A DNA stretch of 64,000 nucleotides from Adineta steineri (GCA_905250115.1 CAJNOI010000083.1:57650-121649); one strand, 5' to 3'. Numbered from the stretch's first letter, positions 11,408 to 22,423 are shown. Notes: generated by a model from the sequence alone, not told the origin. Program-made: numbers and translations.

Positions 11408-12793
11408 TTAAGATGTTTTATTTTCAAAACATGGTGGTACTGGTTTCGTATTTCCTTGTGCAACACCTTGTACATCTTCGCAATCATAATAACGATTACC
11501 CCACGGAACACTACCAGGATTTGTTACAAGTACATTATCAAATAATATATTTAACATTGGATTTGATGAATTACCCAGTATAACACCAGGACTTATTTGT
11601 GGACTATTAACAGTAATATTTCGTAAAACAATATTGTTCCAAGTAATACCAACTGGAACAGGACACTGTGCTCCAGGTACAAAAGGCCATAGAAGTGAAC
11701 AAACATTCTGATAGATAGCTTGTTGTGGTCCAATCCATATGGACCATAGTGTAGCATTGTTAATAAGAATATTTTCATAAGTAATATTTGTAATTTCACC
11801 AGTATCTCCAGGTTGTCCTGGATTTGATTTTAAATATATACCTCTATAAGTATTATACATTGTAGAATCACGAAATGTAATATTACGAATACAACTATGA
11901 TTTGCTGATGGAGTAATAGAACCAATAGTTAAACCAAGGCCAGACGCATTAATACGTTCGAAAAGCATATTTTCACTACAAGAAGAATGAATACTAGTTG
12001 AAGTTTGTTGTTTAACTGCAATACAATCATCATCATTCCAAATATTACAGTCATGAATCCATATATTTGTACCAGCAACATCAAAACCATCAGTATTAAA
12101 AGCTTGTATTTCAACAAGATCATGATATTGTGCATATGGATTTATACGTGCATCAACATCTGTATAACGAATTTCTAAATAAGCAGTATCATTTGCTAAG
12201 AATGTCCAATAAGGAGAATTTTTTAATAGAATATTTTCAACTAAAAGATTTGTAGAATTGTAGATTGAAATTAAACGTGGTCGATTTTCACCAATTATTA
12301 AATATTGAGTTATACCCCACCAACCTGCACCGGATCCATCAATAATACCTTTTTTTCCTTCAGGTAATGAACTAGTAAATGTAACATAATTTAATTGTTC
12401 AAAGAAGAAACATTCATGAACTTGTCCTGTTTGAGGATCACGTGGCCATACAATTTGATTATTAGAAAATTTAAGAATTCCATCAATTTGAATAGTTACA
12501 TTAAAAAGACCACTTGCATAAATACCACCCATTAACCAAAATGTTTTATTAGATGGTATAAGTAATGTATCTCCATTTTGCATTGATGCAAATGTTTGAT
12601 TAAGAAGATATGAATTAGCCCAACATGTACTTAATAAACTATTGTCCGCAATACCTCCGTTACTTTCAAAATTAATTACTCGACCATTGTAAGGACTAAC
12701 AGCTTGAGAAGAAATAATTCCAATTGAATTCAACACTAATCCAAAATAAATGAAGAGCATAACTGATTGGGTTTTTTTTTCTTGTGACACCAC
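11408..12793 (-). CDS. GH28 polygalacturonase/pectinase-like glycoside hydrolase
   Basis: An intronless 461-residue secreted protein with a hydrophobic signal segment at about 11-30. It is a right-handed beta-helix pectin hydrolase by family. Motif I is NTDGFDV (233-239, catalytic Asp235) and motif II is NDDDCIAVK (253-261, Asp255/Asp256). The third motif, normally GHG, reads SGLGLTIGS (284-292), so the usual His is Leu286. The RIK motif reads RGIYLKS (317-323). That pattern is closer to rhamnogalacturonan/exo-type GH28 members than to classical endo-polygalacturonases. Many N-x-S/T sites suggest glycosylation. The gene stands alone. Acquisition from fungi, plants or bacteria is inferred from the family's near absence in animals; base composition matches the surroundings. 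Confidence 0.9.
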   Translation of the reverse strand: MVSQEKKTQSVMLFIYFGLVLNSIGIISSQAVSPYNGRVINFESNGGIADNSLLSTCWANSYLLNQTFASMQNGDTLLIPSNKTFWLMGGIYASGLFNVTIQIDGILKFSNNQIVWPRDPQTGQVHECFFFEQLNYVTFTSSLPEGKKGIIDGSGAGWWGITQYLIIGENRPRLISIYNSTNLLVENILLKNSPYWTFLANDTAYLEIRYTDVDARINPYAQYHDLVEIQAFNTDGFDVAGTNIWIHDCNIWNDDDCIAVKQQTSTSIHSSCSENMLFERINASGLGLTIGSITPSANHSCIRNITFRDSTMYNTYRGIYLKSNPGQPGDTGEITNITYENILINNATLWSIWIGPQQAIYQNVCSLLWPFVPGAQCPVPVGITWNNIVLRNITVNSPQISPGVILGNSSNPMLNILFDNVLVTNPGSVPWGNRYYDCEDVQGVAQGNTKPVPPCFENKTS

Positions 12794-14042
12794 TTTGTTT
12801 CAATATTCGATTAAACACATACTATGCTCTTTCTCGTTATTAAATAATAGACAAAACTTTGCGTTTTTATCTCTTTTTTTTCGATTATATTAGTTTGTTT
12901 TTTATACTGAAAGAACCTCTCTATATAACGTATACGCAATAGAATTACGTGAAATCAGTTCTATACTCAATAATATGTATGATCTTTGATATGATTATAG
13001 TTTAGAGAGAAATATTTTTTATGAGAAATTTGATACGGTTCTTTCTTTCTTTGTGTGATTTATTGTTCTTTTGATAAAGCTTTTGCATTCTTTTTATTAT
13101 TAGTATTATTGAGTTGATAAAGTAGAAAAACAAGTAAGCTTTATTGTAATGTTTTAAAATATTTCTCAAGTATACAAAATCAAAAAATAATAATAATAAT
13201 TCATTGTTTTTGATACGATAAGCGTTTGTTTTGATCTTTCATTAATAGTAATGTTGATCGAACTCGCAATAGGTCTGTGTATATACAAAAAACAACGAAT
13301 AATAAAAGGCTATGATTTGTCAATGCGCAGATGTTATTGAAAAAAATAAAAATAAATGATAAATATCTAATATTTAAATATAAGTTAATAGGAATATTAC
13401 TCGTTAAATTGTAGATTTTGATAAAGATAATTTTGAATTATTATGAAACAAAAGAGTTATAAAATCTGAAATATTATTATTTTTTAATATGCTCCACATC
13501 TTGAGGGTGTGGGTGTTGATGTAAGCAGTGGATTTTAATCTCACACCCATACTCTCAAATGTGATAGAATATACGGACTTCTTTTCAATCCTTTTTTCTT
13601 TACAAAGAAATCTATAGTTCGATTTCATTTCGAACGACATCCGTATCAGAATTCATGAGAACCATATATATATTTTTTTAAAAATCTTTTGAACCATAGA
13701 CTAATAATATTTAATCGAATAATAGACAATAGTTGAAATGCAACAGTTTCGATACAAATTAATAGTTTTATATTATCAATATTTTCTGTCATTCTCAAAG
13801 TTTTTTTTTGATATTATAATTATACAAACATCTATTCATAATCGTTTAAATACAGAAGTGATATTTCTATTCGTGTTTCGTCAGTATTCATAACAATTTT
13901 TTTACTATACTTTACTCTTTTTTTCAATATAACGCGTTCGAATGATATTCCACGAAATATGAAATGTAGTTTTTCATCATGAACGATCATTGACAGAACA
14001 TAGAACTAAAAATCTGGTCTATTTTTTCTTAATCAATTTTAG
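12794..14042. other. gene-free AT-rich stretch
   Basis: Upstream of the GH28 gene on its strand. It holds one TGTGGG-type foldback (13497-13562); otherwise nothing recognised. Confidence 0.5.
13497..13562. repeat. TGTGGG foldback repeat
   Basis: CATCTTGAGGGTGTGGGTGT on the left and CTCACACCCATACTCTCAAA on the right, around a loop of about 25 bp. One of the most complete copies of the dispersed family. Confidence 0.75.
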
Positions 14043-14205
14043 GATGTATTTCAATGTATATTTCGTCAAGAAGGAATATTGAATTTTTGAAAGGGTTTTA
14101 CACCTTATTTTTCTCGTGCTGGTCCACATACAATTCTCTCATTTATCTTTATTGAACAATTAAATATTCAATATCAACGACGTATTTATAAAAATGAAAC
14201 TTATA
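14043..14205 (+). pseudogene. orphan exon of a mitochondrial carrier (SLC25, oxoglutarate/dicarboxylate-like)
   Basis: After a TTTTAG acceptor the frame reads a typical carrier C-terminal stretch: FRQEGILNF, stop, KGFTPYFSRAGPHTILSF and then IFIEQLN. It matches the end of SLC25A11/A10-type carriers, where the stop position is Trp (W-K-G-F). The TGA at 14088-14090 therefore replaces TGG. No other carrier exon was seen upstream, so this is a truncated and inactivated fragment. Confidence 0.75.
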
Positions 14206-14667
14206 TGTCAGTTTCAATAATGACGCATAACAATCAAAACTTCTATTTTTATATGGACGCACTTCATGATCATTTTTGTATATTTTTTATTAAGTTGACA
14301 CAGTATTATTTGAATTTATAAGATGAAATTATACAACCCTGTTTGCATTCCTAAAACATTTTTACCTTTGTCGAGGTTTTGCCTATGACAAAATGATGGA
14401 ATTTATTTTGTTGTATAGACTTTATGTTGACTCACATTATAGTCGAATTCGTTATTTTAAATTCAAAATTATATTTTTAATCTTTTATAGTGCTTCCGTA
14501 TTGACTGCAAACATTGTTTTTAATGCCATTTTACCATTTTTTTCTTTCGTTCTGCAGTATTCTCGCATTGTACAGAAAAACCCATAGTCCGTTTCTTTCT
14601 TTTTTCATATATCACGTTTGTTCTGATTGACAACATTATATTTCGTAATCATTAAAATAAAAAACAA

Positions 14668-15425
14668 ATGTTTAATATTCTGATATTATTCTTCAAATGG
14701 AAACCAAAAACTGATGAATATGTTGCTGGCGGTGATTATTCTTCTATGTTTGGTCTAATACGTGATCAAATCAAAGAGCTTATGGATGTATGCGATGCAG
14801 AATTAATTGAAAAACTTCATTCACCAGATTATAATGATATTAATGGCATATTAGAAAAATTAAAAGTTGACAAAACTAAAGGTCGTAATTCCAATGATCA
14901 TGCATCATGATCTCGAATAACGTCATACAGCTTTTGAAAAAAATAAATTATATATACCATTTACTACGTATGCAATTTACTGTCTATATATAGATTTTCG
15001 TATGATTGTATTTAGCGCATGAAAAACAGAACAAGAATCTAGTCAAAAATATGAGGAGCGTTAAAAAACTGTTCTTCGCAATAATCAAATACAAGAAATT
15101 CTTGTTACCGAAGTTGTTGTTGCCGGTGATATACGTGTATTGAAAGCTGGTAAAAAGCTTTGAGTAATGGATATGATTATTTTAAATTATTTTTAGGCGA
15201 TATGATAATCGATGAAATTCTCATAACAGGCTTAAGATTGTGTTTATCTTGTATCAATTAATCAATAAAATTGAACATTTTTAGGAGGAGATGGTTTAAG
15301 ACACAAAAATGAAAAGTATGATATTGCACTTTGGTCTGGTACACAAGTTAAGAAAGGTAATTGTCAAATGGTGGTTCTTTGTGTTGGTCTTAATACTAAA
15401 CTCGGACAGATTATAACTTTACTTG
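14668..15425 (+). pseudogene. plasma-membrane Ca2+-ATPase (PMCA-type P-ATPase) fragment, decayed
   Basis: Four exon-like pieces match successive parts of the PMCA N-terminal half. The first (to about 14880) holds MFGLIRDQIKELMDVCDAEL and the KL segment before TM1. The second (about 15014-15149) holds EKQ...NNQIQEILVTEVVVAGDI, the actuator domain. The third (15197-about 15230) holds GDMIIDEILITG after a clean GT/AG intron. The fourth (from 15295) holds YDIALWSGTQV and MVVLCVGLNTKLGQIITLL. The TM1-TM2 exon, the TGES loop and everything downstream are missing. An A-run at about 15067 needs a one-base shift to keep frame. It looks like a processed-by-deletion relic, not a functional pump. Confidence 0.75.
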
Positions 15426-15710
15426 ATACATTTTTTGCTTCTTGAACTATAGTATCGCTATAAATGCACGTGTCGATTTTTAATTTTTAGAAAGCAATTC
15501 TGTACACATTCTTTTGCTTCAATAAGTTCTTTTAATGATGCTAAATATTTTCCTTTAGTAGTACAAATAGATAATAAAATAAGATGCCGAGCAATATCAT
15601 GAAATTTCGACGATAGAAATCATACATACTTAAGATTTTGAATCATATTGACATTCGAGACAAATTGAAATAGATCAGTATTTGTAAAAGTTATAAAATC
15701 TGTTTCATCA

Positions 15711-15797
15711 CATCTTGAGGGTGTGGGTGTGGGTGTGGGTGTGGGTAGATTAAAAATAAAAACGCCGACACCCGGAACCCCACCCACACCCTCACCC
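15711..15797. repeat. TGTGGG foldback repeat with four perfect hexamers
   Basis: CATCTTGAGG is followed by uninterrupted (GTGTGG)n-phase repeats, a loop, then CCCCACCCACACCCTCACCC. This is the most telomere-like copy in the window. Confidence 0.8.
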
Positions 15798-16065
15798 TTT
15801 TATCGACGGTGGATGATTTTTGTTTAGTGTTTAATATCATTTTCGCCTAGCAAAGATTAAAATTTAACTTTGTCCTATTTCTTAAATTTACTTGAATCTA
15901 CACCCTCATCTTTGTAGATAGCATCAGTATTTCTCTATTTATTTTTGTTGCTTTTAATCATTTCATTAAAATTCAAAATATTTTGTTGTACTTTCCTTTT
16001 ATTCATACCAATAATATAATAAAAAATATATAGGAAATAATCATAACTACTAAAGCTTCTGAAAT

Positions 16066-16118
16066 CCTTGAGGGCAGATGGATATGGGTGAATATTATAT
16101 TTATTTTCACCCTCATAT
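16066..16118. repeat. TGTGGG foldback repeat, short degenerate copy
   Basis: CTTGAGGGCAGATGGATATG opposite TTTTCACCCTCATATG around an AT loop. It lies just after the stop of the GPCR gene, so it could also act as its 3' hairpin. Confidence 0.5.
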
Positions 16119-16123
16119 GATTA

Positions 16124-17110
16124 TTATCGAATCGTATTATTTGTTCTATCGTTTATGGTATTCACACCAATACGGTGTTGTCTGCGGCACCATAATTTCA
16201 TCTTGATTTTCTTGTACAGTTCTGGTGTTGAATATAAACAAACAATCGGAATAAGAAACGTAAATATATATGCAATATAGAACAAATATTGTTCTTCTTC
16301 TGCACCAATATCTTCAAATAAACCACATAAATGAGCAAGTGAAAGTAGATTCAATGGTAAAATAAAAATAATACCTAATATTGCCATCGATAGTAGTTGT
16401 ATTGTCATTCTACGATATTTGTGCCATTGAATTTGTTGTTTGAGTCGTTGTTTTTGTCGTATAACACGAACTAAGAGAATAATGCTCACAAAAGCGATCA
16501 ACAATCCAGGCAGGAGATTATTTACAATAAAATCCCACATACCCATTATTGGATCATCTTGATAACATGGAGATGCATTACATACGGGTAACGTATAATC
16601 ATATGTATTTTCACATGGAAATAAAAAAATAGCATAAATATAAAATAACAATACATACAAAAGAAGAATAATTAGAGGTAAATAATGAGCATAGAATTGA
16701 CCACGTTTTGTTAGCGTCCATTGAGCATTGAATATTAAAATATGTCGTTCAATTGCTGCCCAAGCTAAAAAAATTTGTTCACCATTATATAACCCATATG
16801 TTACGAACCACCAAATCAGACATGTTGCTGGAGTTGAAGGTTTTACAATACCTGAGTTGATTATATATGCGAGATGAGAAGGTACATCAATCAATTCAAC
16901 TCCTAAACCGAATATTATTAGAATAATAATCACATGATTATTTAATGTTTGTCGAGCTGTTTGATTCTTGAAAAAATAAATTAAGAGTATAAAACTGCAG
17001 ATAATCGATGGAAAATCACTTAGAAGAAAAAGCCAAAATCGAATTGGACGTGGTATGGATACTTCCAAGCTTTCAAATGCATCTTCAGAATCATTTGTAT
17101 TCGTTGTCAT
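16124..17110 (-). CDS. rhodopsin-type 7TM G-protein coupled receptor
   Basis: An intronless 328-residue protein with seven hydrophobic segments and a short acidic N-terminus. TM3 ends in the DRY-equivalent ERH (AAIERHILIF). Intracellular loop 3 is short and basic (RQKQRLKQQIQWHKYRRM). TM7 ends IVCLYSTPELYKKIK, where an NPxxY would be expected. Cys residues before TM3 and in extracellular loop 2 can form the usual disulphide. The lack of NPxxY and of a recognisable ligand-family signature makes this a lineage-specific orphan receptor. The ATG at 17110 precedes a plausible extracellular N-terminus. Confidence 0.85.
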   Translation of the reverse strand: MTTNTNDSEDAFESLEVSIPRPIRFWLFLLSDFPSIICSFILLIYFFKNQTARQTLNNHVIIILIIFGLGVELIDVPSHLAYIINSGIVKPSTPATCLIWWFVTYGLYNGEQIFLAWAAIERHILIFNAQWTLTKRGQFYAHYLPLIILLLYVLLFYIYAIFLFPCENTYDYTLPVCNASPCYQDDPIMGMWDFIVNNLLPGLLIAFVSIILLVRVIRQKQRLKQQIQWHKYRRMTIQLLSMAILGIIFILPLNLLSLAHLCGLFEDIGAEEEQYLFYIAYIFTFLIPIVCLYSTPELYKKIKMKLWCRRQHRIGVNTINDRTNNTIR

Positions 17111-17640
17111 TTTCCAAAAGAACGATAACAGAATAAATGTCGCATATAATTTTTCTACATTTTCTTTTTTACAACATCCTGCGTATTAATTACACTTGAC
17201 GGATATATGTAATCATCTAAGCAGAATGTCATGATAAGACTCTGATTCTTCACTATTTCCTTCCTATATTTCTGTCAATTTCCGCTTCGTTGCTTATAAA
17301 TTCTAAAAAAAATATTACTGATTCATGTCGGATTCTATAGATAGACAACTAAGTACTATTTTCTTATTTAATATGTATGATGTGGGTTTTGCGCTTGAAT
17401 AACCTGTCTATTTTTCATGTCTGACATATAAAGAATGCAAGATATATAATTATGAAAATGAAAATTTTATAGAGATAATAAATTTTATTACGGGAAATAA
17501 TTATTTTTCTTTTCCTGAGAGTATCGATCATAATCAATGTAAGATCTAGATACTTCAAAACAAAAACTAAATTATATACGCCTACATATTGTCTATAGTC
17601 TCACATAACCTATTCAGCATTAGCATCGTACCAAAAATAG
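17111..17640. other. gene-free AT-rich stretch
   Basis: Upstream of the GPCR start. Nothing recognised. Confidence 0.5.
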
Positions 17641-17990
17641 TTAGCTAATGCACGACAAATGCTTTTGATATGAAGATGAATTTGGTTGAAATTCTGTATA
17701 TAATCTCTTCAAATGATCAACTCCAAATAGCATCAAGCTATAATTGAGTTTTTCATCAGTGATTATTTCGAACGTAGTATTCCTAAATCGATGCATATAT
17801 CGTCGTATCGATGCATCAGCAAATAATCGATCACAGGAATTATAGAATATTTTAATTTCATGAAGATTTATTGGTATACTCGCTGCATCAACTAACCATT
17901 GCTGAATATTTTCATCCCAAACAAATAATATAATTATTTTTCGAAGATTTGTTTCCACTAGTTCTTGACATTGTGATATATTGTTAAAAG
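17641..17990 (-). pseudogene. fragment of an unknown protein family
   Basis: An open stretch of about 116 codons with no ATG, containing IILFVWDENIQQWLVDAAS and FADASIRRYMHRFRNTTFEI. After SSSYQ the reading frame ends, but the +1 frame continues as RALANYFWYDANAE and then stops. This suggests a frameshift in a longer ancestral protein. I do not recognise the family. Confidence 0.4.
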
Positions 17991-18360
17991 GTTTGGTAAA
18001 TTACATGAGATCAGGATTTGGAAGAGGAATTGTTAAAGACAGGATGTGAGTAATGATGAATATAGAAAGGATATCAACACCCACCCCCACCCCCAAAATA
18101 AATAAGAATTTTTATTATTACTAGTACGATATAGAACGATCTCATATTGAACTAGTCAAGTTTGAAATTCTGTTTTGAACTAGGATAGTCTGAGATTCTA
18201 AGATGACCTGTTCACAGCGGAGAAGGACGGATTGGAATTTTGATAAGAAATAATATAGATTAGAATTTTAATTAGAACTAGTCCAGGATGACATCCATAT
18301 CTATAAGATTGTGTAGCAAATATCAGAAAAGGATCAATTTTTAATATGTGGAGTAATTCA

Positions 18361-18455
18361 GTGTGTGGGTGCGAGTGTATCTTATTCATCTCACACACAC
18401 CCACATCCTCACCCACACTCATGCACACCCACACCCACACCCGTATCCCCACTCC
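18361..18455. repeat. TGTGGG foldback, subfamily with TATCTTATTyATCTCACAC loop
   Basis: GTGTGTGGGTGCGAGTG, then TATCTTATTCATCTCACACA, then repeated ACACCCACA. The same loop phrase is found at about 19538, 20460 and 23341. Confidence 0.75.
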
Positions 18456-19495
18456 AGCACTAATGATCTACAACTCACTGATCAAAATCGACTTTCCGCG
18501 AAAAAGGCGCCGCTCTCAATACAATAAACCAAAATAATTTGCTTGAGGAATATTAAAAAAATCGGGACAAAGACAAAACGTACTAGGCATCCCGAACACC
18601 TGGTAATTTGTCTATGTGTTCGGATTCGACTTTTTTTTTTGCCATTTTTACCGGGAGTCCGTAAAAAAGTTTATTAGGCGACTATAATTTTAAAAAAAAC
18701 AGGGAAATCGAAACGAAGTGGTCGACTATATGTAAATTAATACTGTCAGTAAATCGGGATGAAAATGACCGGGTGTCCGTAAACTCATTTTACCTGGAGA
18801 TCGTAGATATATTATAATACTTATAGAGGGCACTAATCTTAAGGAGAATGTAAATATTAGAGTGAGGGCGTGGGAAAAAGTATTATGTAACCACTCCCAC
18901 AAATGGTAAAGCAATGAAGGCTAAGAGTCGTGGTACAACAAATAAACGGATGAAAAAATAACATTCCGTTTCTGTGCACATCTCACTTTTTTTCTTATGA
19001 TAGAAATCCCTATTCTTTATCAACATTAAAACAAATGTCTCTATTCTTTTCTATGATTTAGTTTTCTATTTTTTGTACTTTGTTTGATTATCTATGCTAT
19101 TTCTTGTGCTTTTTTCTGAGTTGAAAAAGATTTATTGTATTCATAAAAACATTGTTTTGTTCATTATCTTAAAATACAAGCTACTGAGTCATTTAAAATC
19201 TCTCAAAAAAAGTGCACACACGAACATAGTTACGAACATCCTGCCTCTTTTCATTACGATCTGCATATTTTCATTGCTACGATCTTCCGGTTACTTTCAT
19301 CCCGAACACCCTGCTTATTTTTTGAATTTTTGACATTCCGAAGATTATGCATGTTTTTGTATGTCGGGAAGTCGGGACGAGCATCTCTTCAGGGAAATCG
19401 TAAAAAAAAGTTGGTGCGTTTTGTCTCTTTCCCAAAAAATCATAGTAGAAAGCTGACTAAATATTGTAATCAAGGCTTTATTACCCGGACAGGCA

Positions 19496-19600
19496 AGGGT
19501 GTGGGTGAGAGCGATTGTGGGTGAGTGGGTGCGGGTGTATCTTATTTATCTCACACACACCCACATTCACCCATTCACACCCACACTGACACCCACATTC
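19496..19600. repeat. TGTGGG foldback, same loop subfamily
   Basis: AAGGGTGTGGGTGAGAG, a second G-rich block, TATCTTATTTATCTCACACA, then C-rich blocks ending ACACCCACATTC. Confidence 0.75.
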
Positions 19601-20280
19601 TTAACCAAAATAATTTATTCGACGAATGTTAAAAGCATCATAACAGAAAGCCAACAAAATGTTGTATACAAGAATTTATTACTCGGGGAGAGAAGGAATG
19701 AAAAACACGACGTTTCTATGTATAAAAATGTGTGCACTTTTTACTATTGAAGAAAAATTCTTTGTTTGTAAAAAAATCGAGCTGCTAACAACAAAGGACA
19801 TCTCCTTCATTTTGTTTTTAAAACAACTTTTTCGATGTGTAAAAAGTGCACCTTGTTACGCATAGAAACGCCGTAGTTTTCATTCCTTCTCTGTCTGGAT
19901 AGAAAAAGAAAATTCAAGTATTCATATAAACAAGTGAATGTTTTGAATAGCTTCTCTCCGACAATCATCCATCAGAAATAAAAGTTTACATCACCAACGA
20001 GATTGTAATTTTTTTCTCATTTCATCCTAACAATTAAGTAATGAGAATGAACACTACGAGCTCCTCCTCAACATGTAACTTCTCTGAGTTAATCAGATAT
20101 TTCATCTTTCGGCACCAAATTCATTACACATTCTCGTATTTTATAGTCTTCTTTTAATTTAATTTAGAAACATAGATTATGCGGTTAGCCGATAGGAATT
20201 AGCATCGATACTTCAAGAAGATTGTGTGAATTACATACATATCAACTATGGGGAAGACAATACAAAATAATACGGTAAGT
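19601..20280. repeat. segmental duplication, copy 1 (copy 2 at about 22690-23325)
   Basis: Collinear similarity with 22690-23325. Shared landmarks, in order: AAAATAATTTATTC-type start, GGGGAGAGAAGGAATGAAAA, the region rich in CATCCATYAGAAATAAAAGT, CATGTAACTTCTC, CATTCTCGTATTTTATAGT, and CAAAATAATACGGTAAGT at the first exon of the mucin-like gene. Confidence 0.8.
19681..19898. repeat. inverted-repeat (MITE-like) element, copy 1
   Basis: A left arm beginning GGGGAGAGAAGGAATGAAAA is mirrored by a right arm ending TTTTCATTCCTTCTCTGTCT, about 58 bp each with mismatches, around a centre of about 95 bp. A second copy is at 22779-22997 within the duplicated segment. Confidence 0.75.
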
Positions 20281-22150
20281 TTCAGTTTGGTTTGCTTTCT
20301 GCTGAAATCGACAACCAAAAATTTAATCAATGCGAACTTTTAATAATCGGACTGTATTAGCCAGTTCAGCAGCAGAGATTCTGTACAAGTGCAACTTTCG
20401 CGAAAAATTTCTTAGATAGTCCTGTGGAATATTTTGACGGGTGTGGGTGTGGATGTCGGCTTATCTTATTTATCTCACACACACCCACATCCACCTACCC
20501 ACACCATACTGAAGTCTTATATTCCTTCATGTATTTTTATATAATTTTTCTTTTCACTAACAGAGTCTTTGGCAACTCTTCATATTGGTTTTAATATTTG
20601 GTGTTAGTACTCTTAATGGTCAGACGACTGGTATGTTATATGATGTTCTAAAAGTTTTTTTAAAGTATCTTTGTTATTTATTTATTGAAGTATTAGTTTC
20701 TACAACTACAGAGACCCTGGGTCCGAATTCATGTATAGCTGGTAACGGATGTACTTGTACTTGCACATGCACAACAACGACAACATCCAGTAAGAGTCGT
20801 GTATCTATTATATTAACGGATATATATATGTATATACTAAAAAAATCTTTTTTCCAAATTTAATTGTGTAACGAGACACTAACGTAGAGTGTAGGTATCT
20901 AGGAAGAAACAGCAGACTTTAGGACTTCAACACTTCAAAAAGCTTTCCTGAACTTAAACCAAAGAGATTTAAAATTTTCACAAAGCTTTGAAAGATTTAC
21001 AAAGACTTCACGAAGCTTCACGGACTTCATAAGACTTATGGATTCCATGAATATTCCAGAAGCCTTAGACATTTCATGAAATTTCTATAATATGGAATAT
21101 GATCGTACATATCTCAAACACTCTAAACGCGTGAGGTCGCTCGCATTTTCTGCAGCACTTCATTTTCTTTTGAGAGTAGGTGTGGGTGGCATGTTCATCC
21201 ATGGACCCACATTCGTTCGTATAATATTCCAACGCGAAAAAGTCTCATGAAGTAGCAGTCATCTTTTTGAATGTTATCTAAACGTTAATAAGTGCCCGAG
21301 TTCATAAAGTTTGAACACAAGTTTGATGTTTTTTCCAATAGAAATTAGATTTTATATTCTATTCTTTAGCGTAATTATCATATCTTTCTGTTTCTATAAA
21401 AAAATAGCAACAAGCACAACCAGTACCACTAGCACTTCAACTTCAACTACTAGCACTTCAACTACAAGTACTACTTCCACAACAAGTACTAGCACTTCAA
21501 CTACAAGTTCCACTACCTCATCAACTAGTACTAGCACCTCCGCAACAAGTACTAGTACCTCAACGACAAGTACTACCGCTACAACTACCAGTACTTCGAC
21601 CACAAGCAGCACTTCAAGCACAAGCAGTACTTCAAGCACAAGCATAACAACAGCTACCACATCCACAAGTAGTACTTCTTCAACTAGTACCTCGTCAACA
21701 AGTACTTCATCGACAAGTAGTGCAACAACAAGTACTTCAGCAAGTACTACTTCAACAAGTAGTACTTCGACAAGTACTACATCAACTACTACTACATCCG
21801 CTACAACTACAACTACAACTTCAGCCACAACTGCAACTACAACTTCAACAACAACTACAACTACAACTTCAGCAACAACTACAACTACAACTTCAGCCAC
21901 AACGACAACTACAACTACAGCTACGACTACGACCACGACTGGAATCCCGCCCCCTGTTGGCTTAATTGTTGGAGTTATTTTTGGCGTAATCGGTTTTCTT
22001 CTGTTAGTTGCTGCTATAATTGCAATTATTTGGTTTATAAAAACACGACCGGTCCCACACTTGCAATCCCGTTATGAAGCAAGAAGAGATTTTCCTGTGC
22101 GGTTAGAACCGCTTTACACTGCACCTAGATCAGGACTCAAATTTTTCTGA
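20248..22150 (+). CDS. Ser/Thr-rich mucin-like single-pass membrane protein, four exons
   Basis: Exons 20248-20274, 20564-20630, 20691-20789 and 21408-22150 join with matching phases to 936 nt, 311 residues. Residues 1-31 give a signal peptide (core LWQLFILVLIFGVSTLNG). Next comes a Cys-rich knot with alternating CTCTCTC, then about 180 residues made almost only of Ser and Thr (repeated TSTS, TTTT). A hydrophobic helix follows (GLIVGVIFGVIGFLLLVAAI), then a 35-residue basic cytoplasmic tail ending SGLKFF. This is the architecture of a heavily O-glycosylated cell-surface stalk or mucin. Exon 3 has two acceptors six bases apart (TGAAG, TATTAG), both in frame. The ATG at 21311 lies in the last intron and is not the start. 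Copy number of the repeat probably varies. Confidence 0.8.
20439..20506. repeat. TGTGGG foldback in intron 1 of the mucin-like gene
   Basis: GGGTGTGGGTGTGGATG, loop TATCTTATTTATCTCACACA, then ACACCCACATCCACC. Same subfamily as 18361 and 19496. Confidence 0.75.
20890..21070. repeat. degenerate short tandem repeat in intron 3 of the mucin-like gene
   Basis: Phrases of the type ACTTCA(C/A)(G/A)AAGCTT and AAAGACTTCACGAAGCTTCA recur with decay over about 180 bp. Intronic and non-coding. Confidence 0.45.
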
Positions 22151-22423
22151 TTAAACTGATTTTTTTTCTTTAAACTGTTTTTTTTTTAATTAAAAGCTGA
22201 CTTTTTTTATTTGAATCTAATGTTCTTTTTACTCAAAGGTGGAGGATGTTTTGGAACTGTTTTGGCTCACTTAGAGAATGAAGATAGTTTCATATGAAAC
22301 TTTCAGTCATTAAAGAAATTAGAGTTATTAGTTACTCTTGTAAATTTCAGCTTGATCAGTCAAAACCTGAAATTCACTTTTATTATATTTTATCATTCAC
22401 CAAAATAAGCTTATTCAAGACGT

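Larger units (their letters stand above)
18001..20247. other. repeat-dense non-coding block upstream of the mucin-like gene
   Basis: Contains TGTGGG foldbacks (18361-18455, 19496-19600) and an inverted-repeat element (19681-19898). From about 18560 to 19420 short phrases recur: CATCCCGAACACC (18588, 19298), CAGGGAAATCG (18700, 19390) and CGGGNGTCCGTAAA (18652, 18771). No convincing gene; short frames here are built from the repeats. Confidence 0.55.

Noticed and set aside
21394..21936. Minus-strand frame of 180 codons made of Val and Glu
   Set aside because: It is the antisense of the Ser/Thr repeat of the mucin-like gene; low-complexity shadow.
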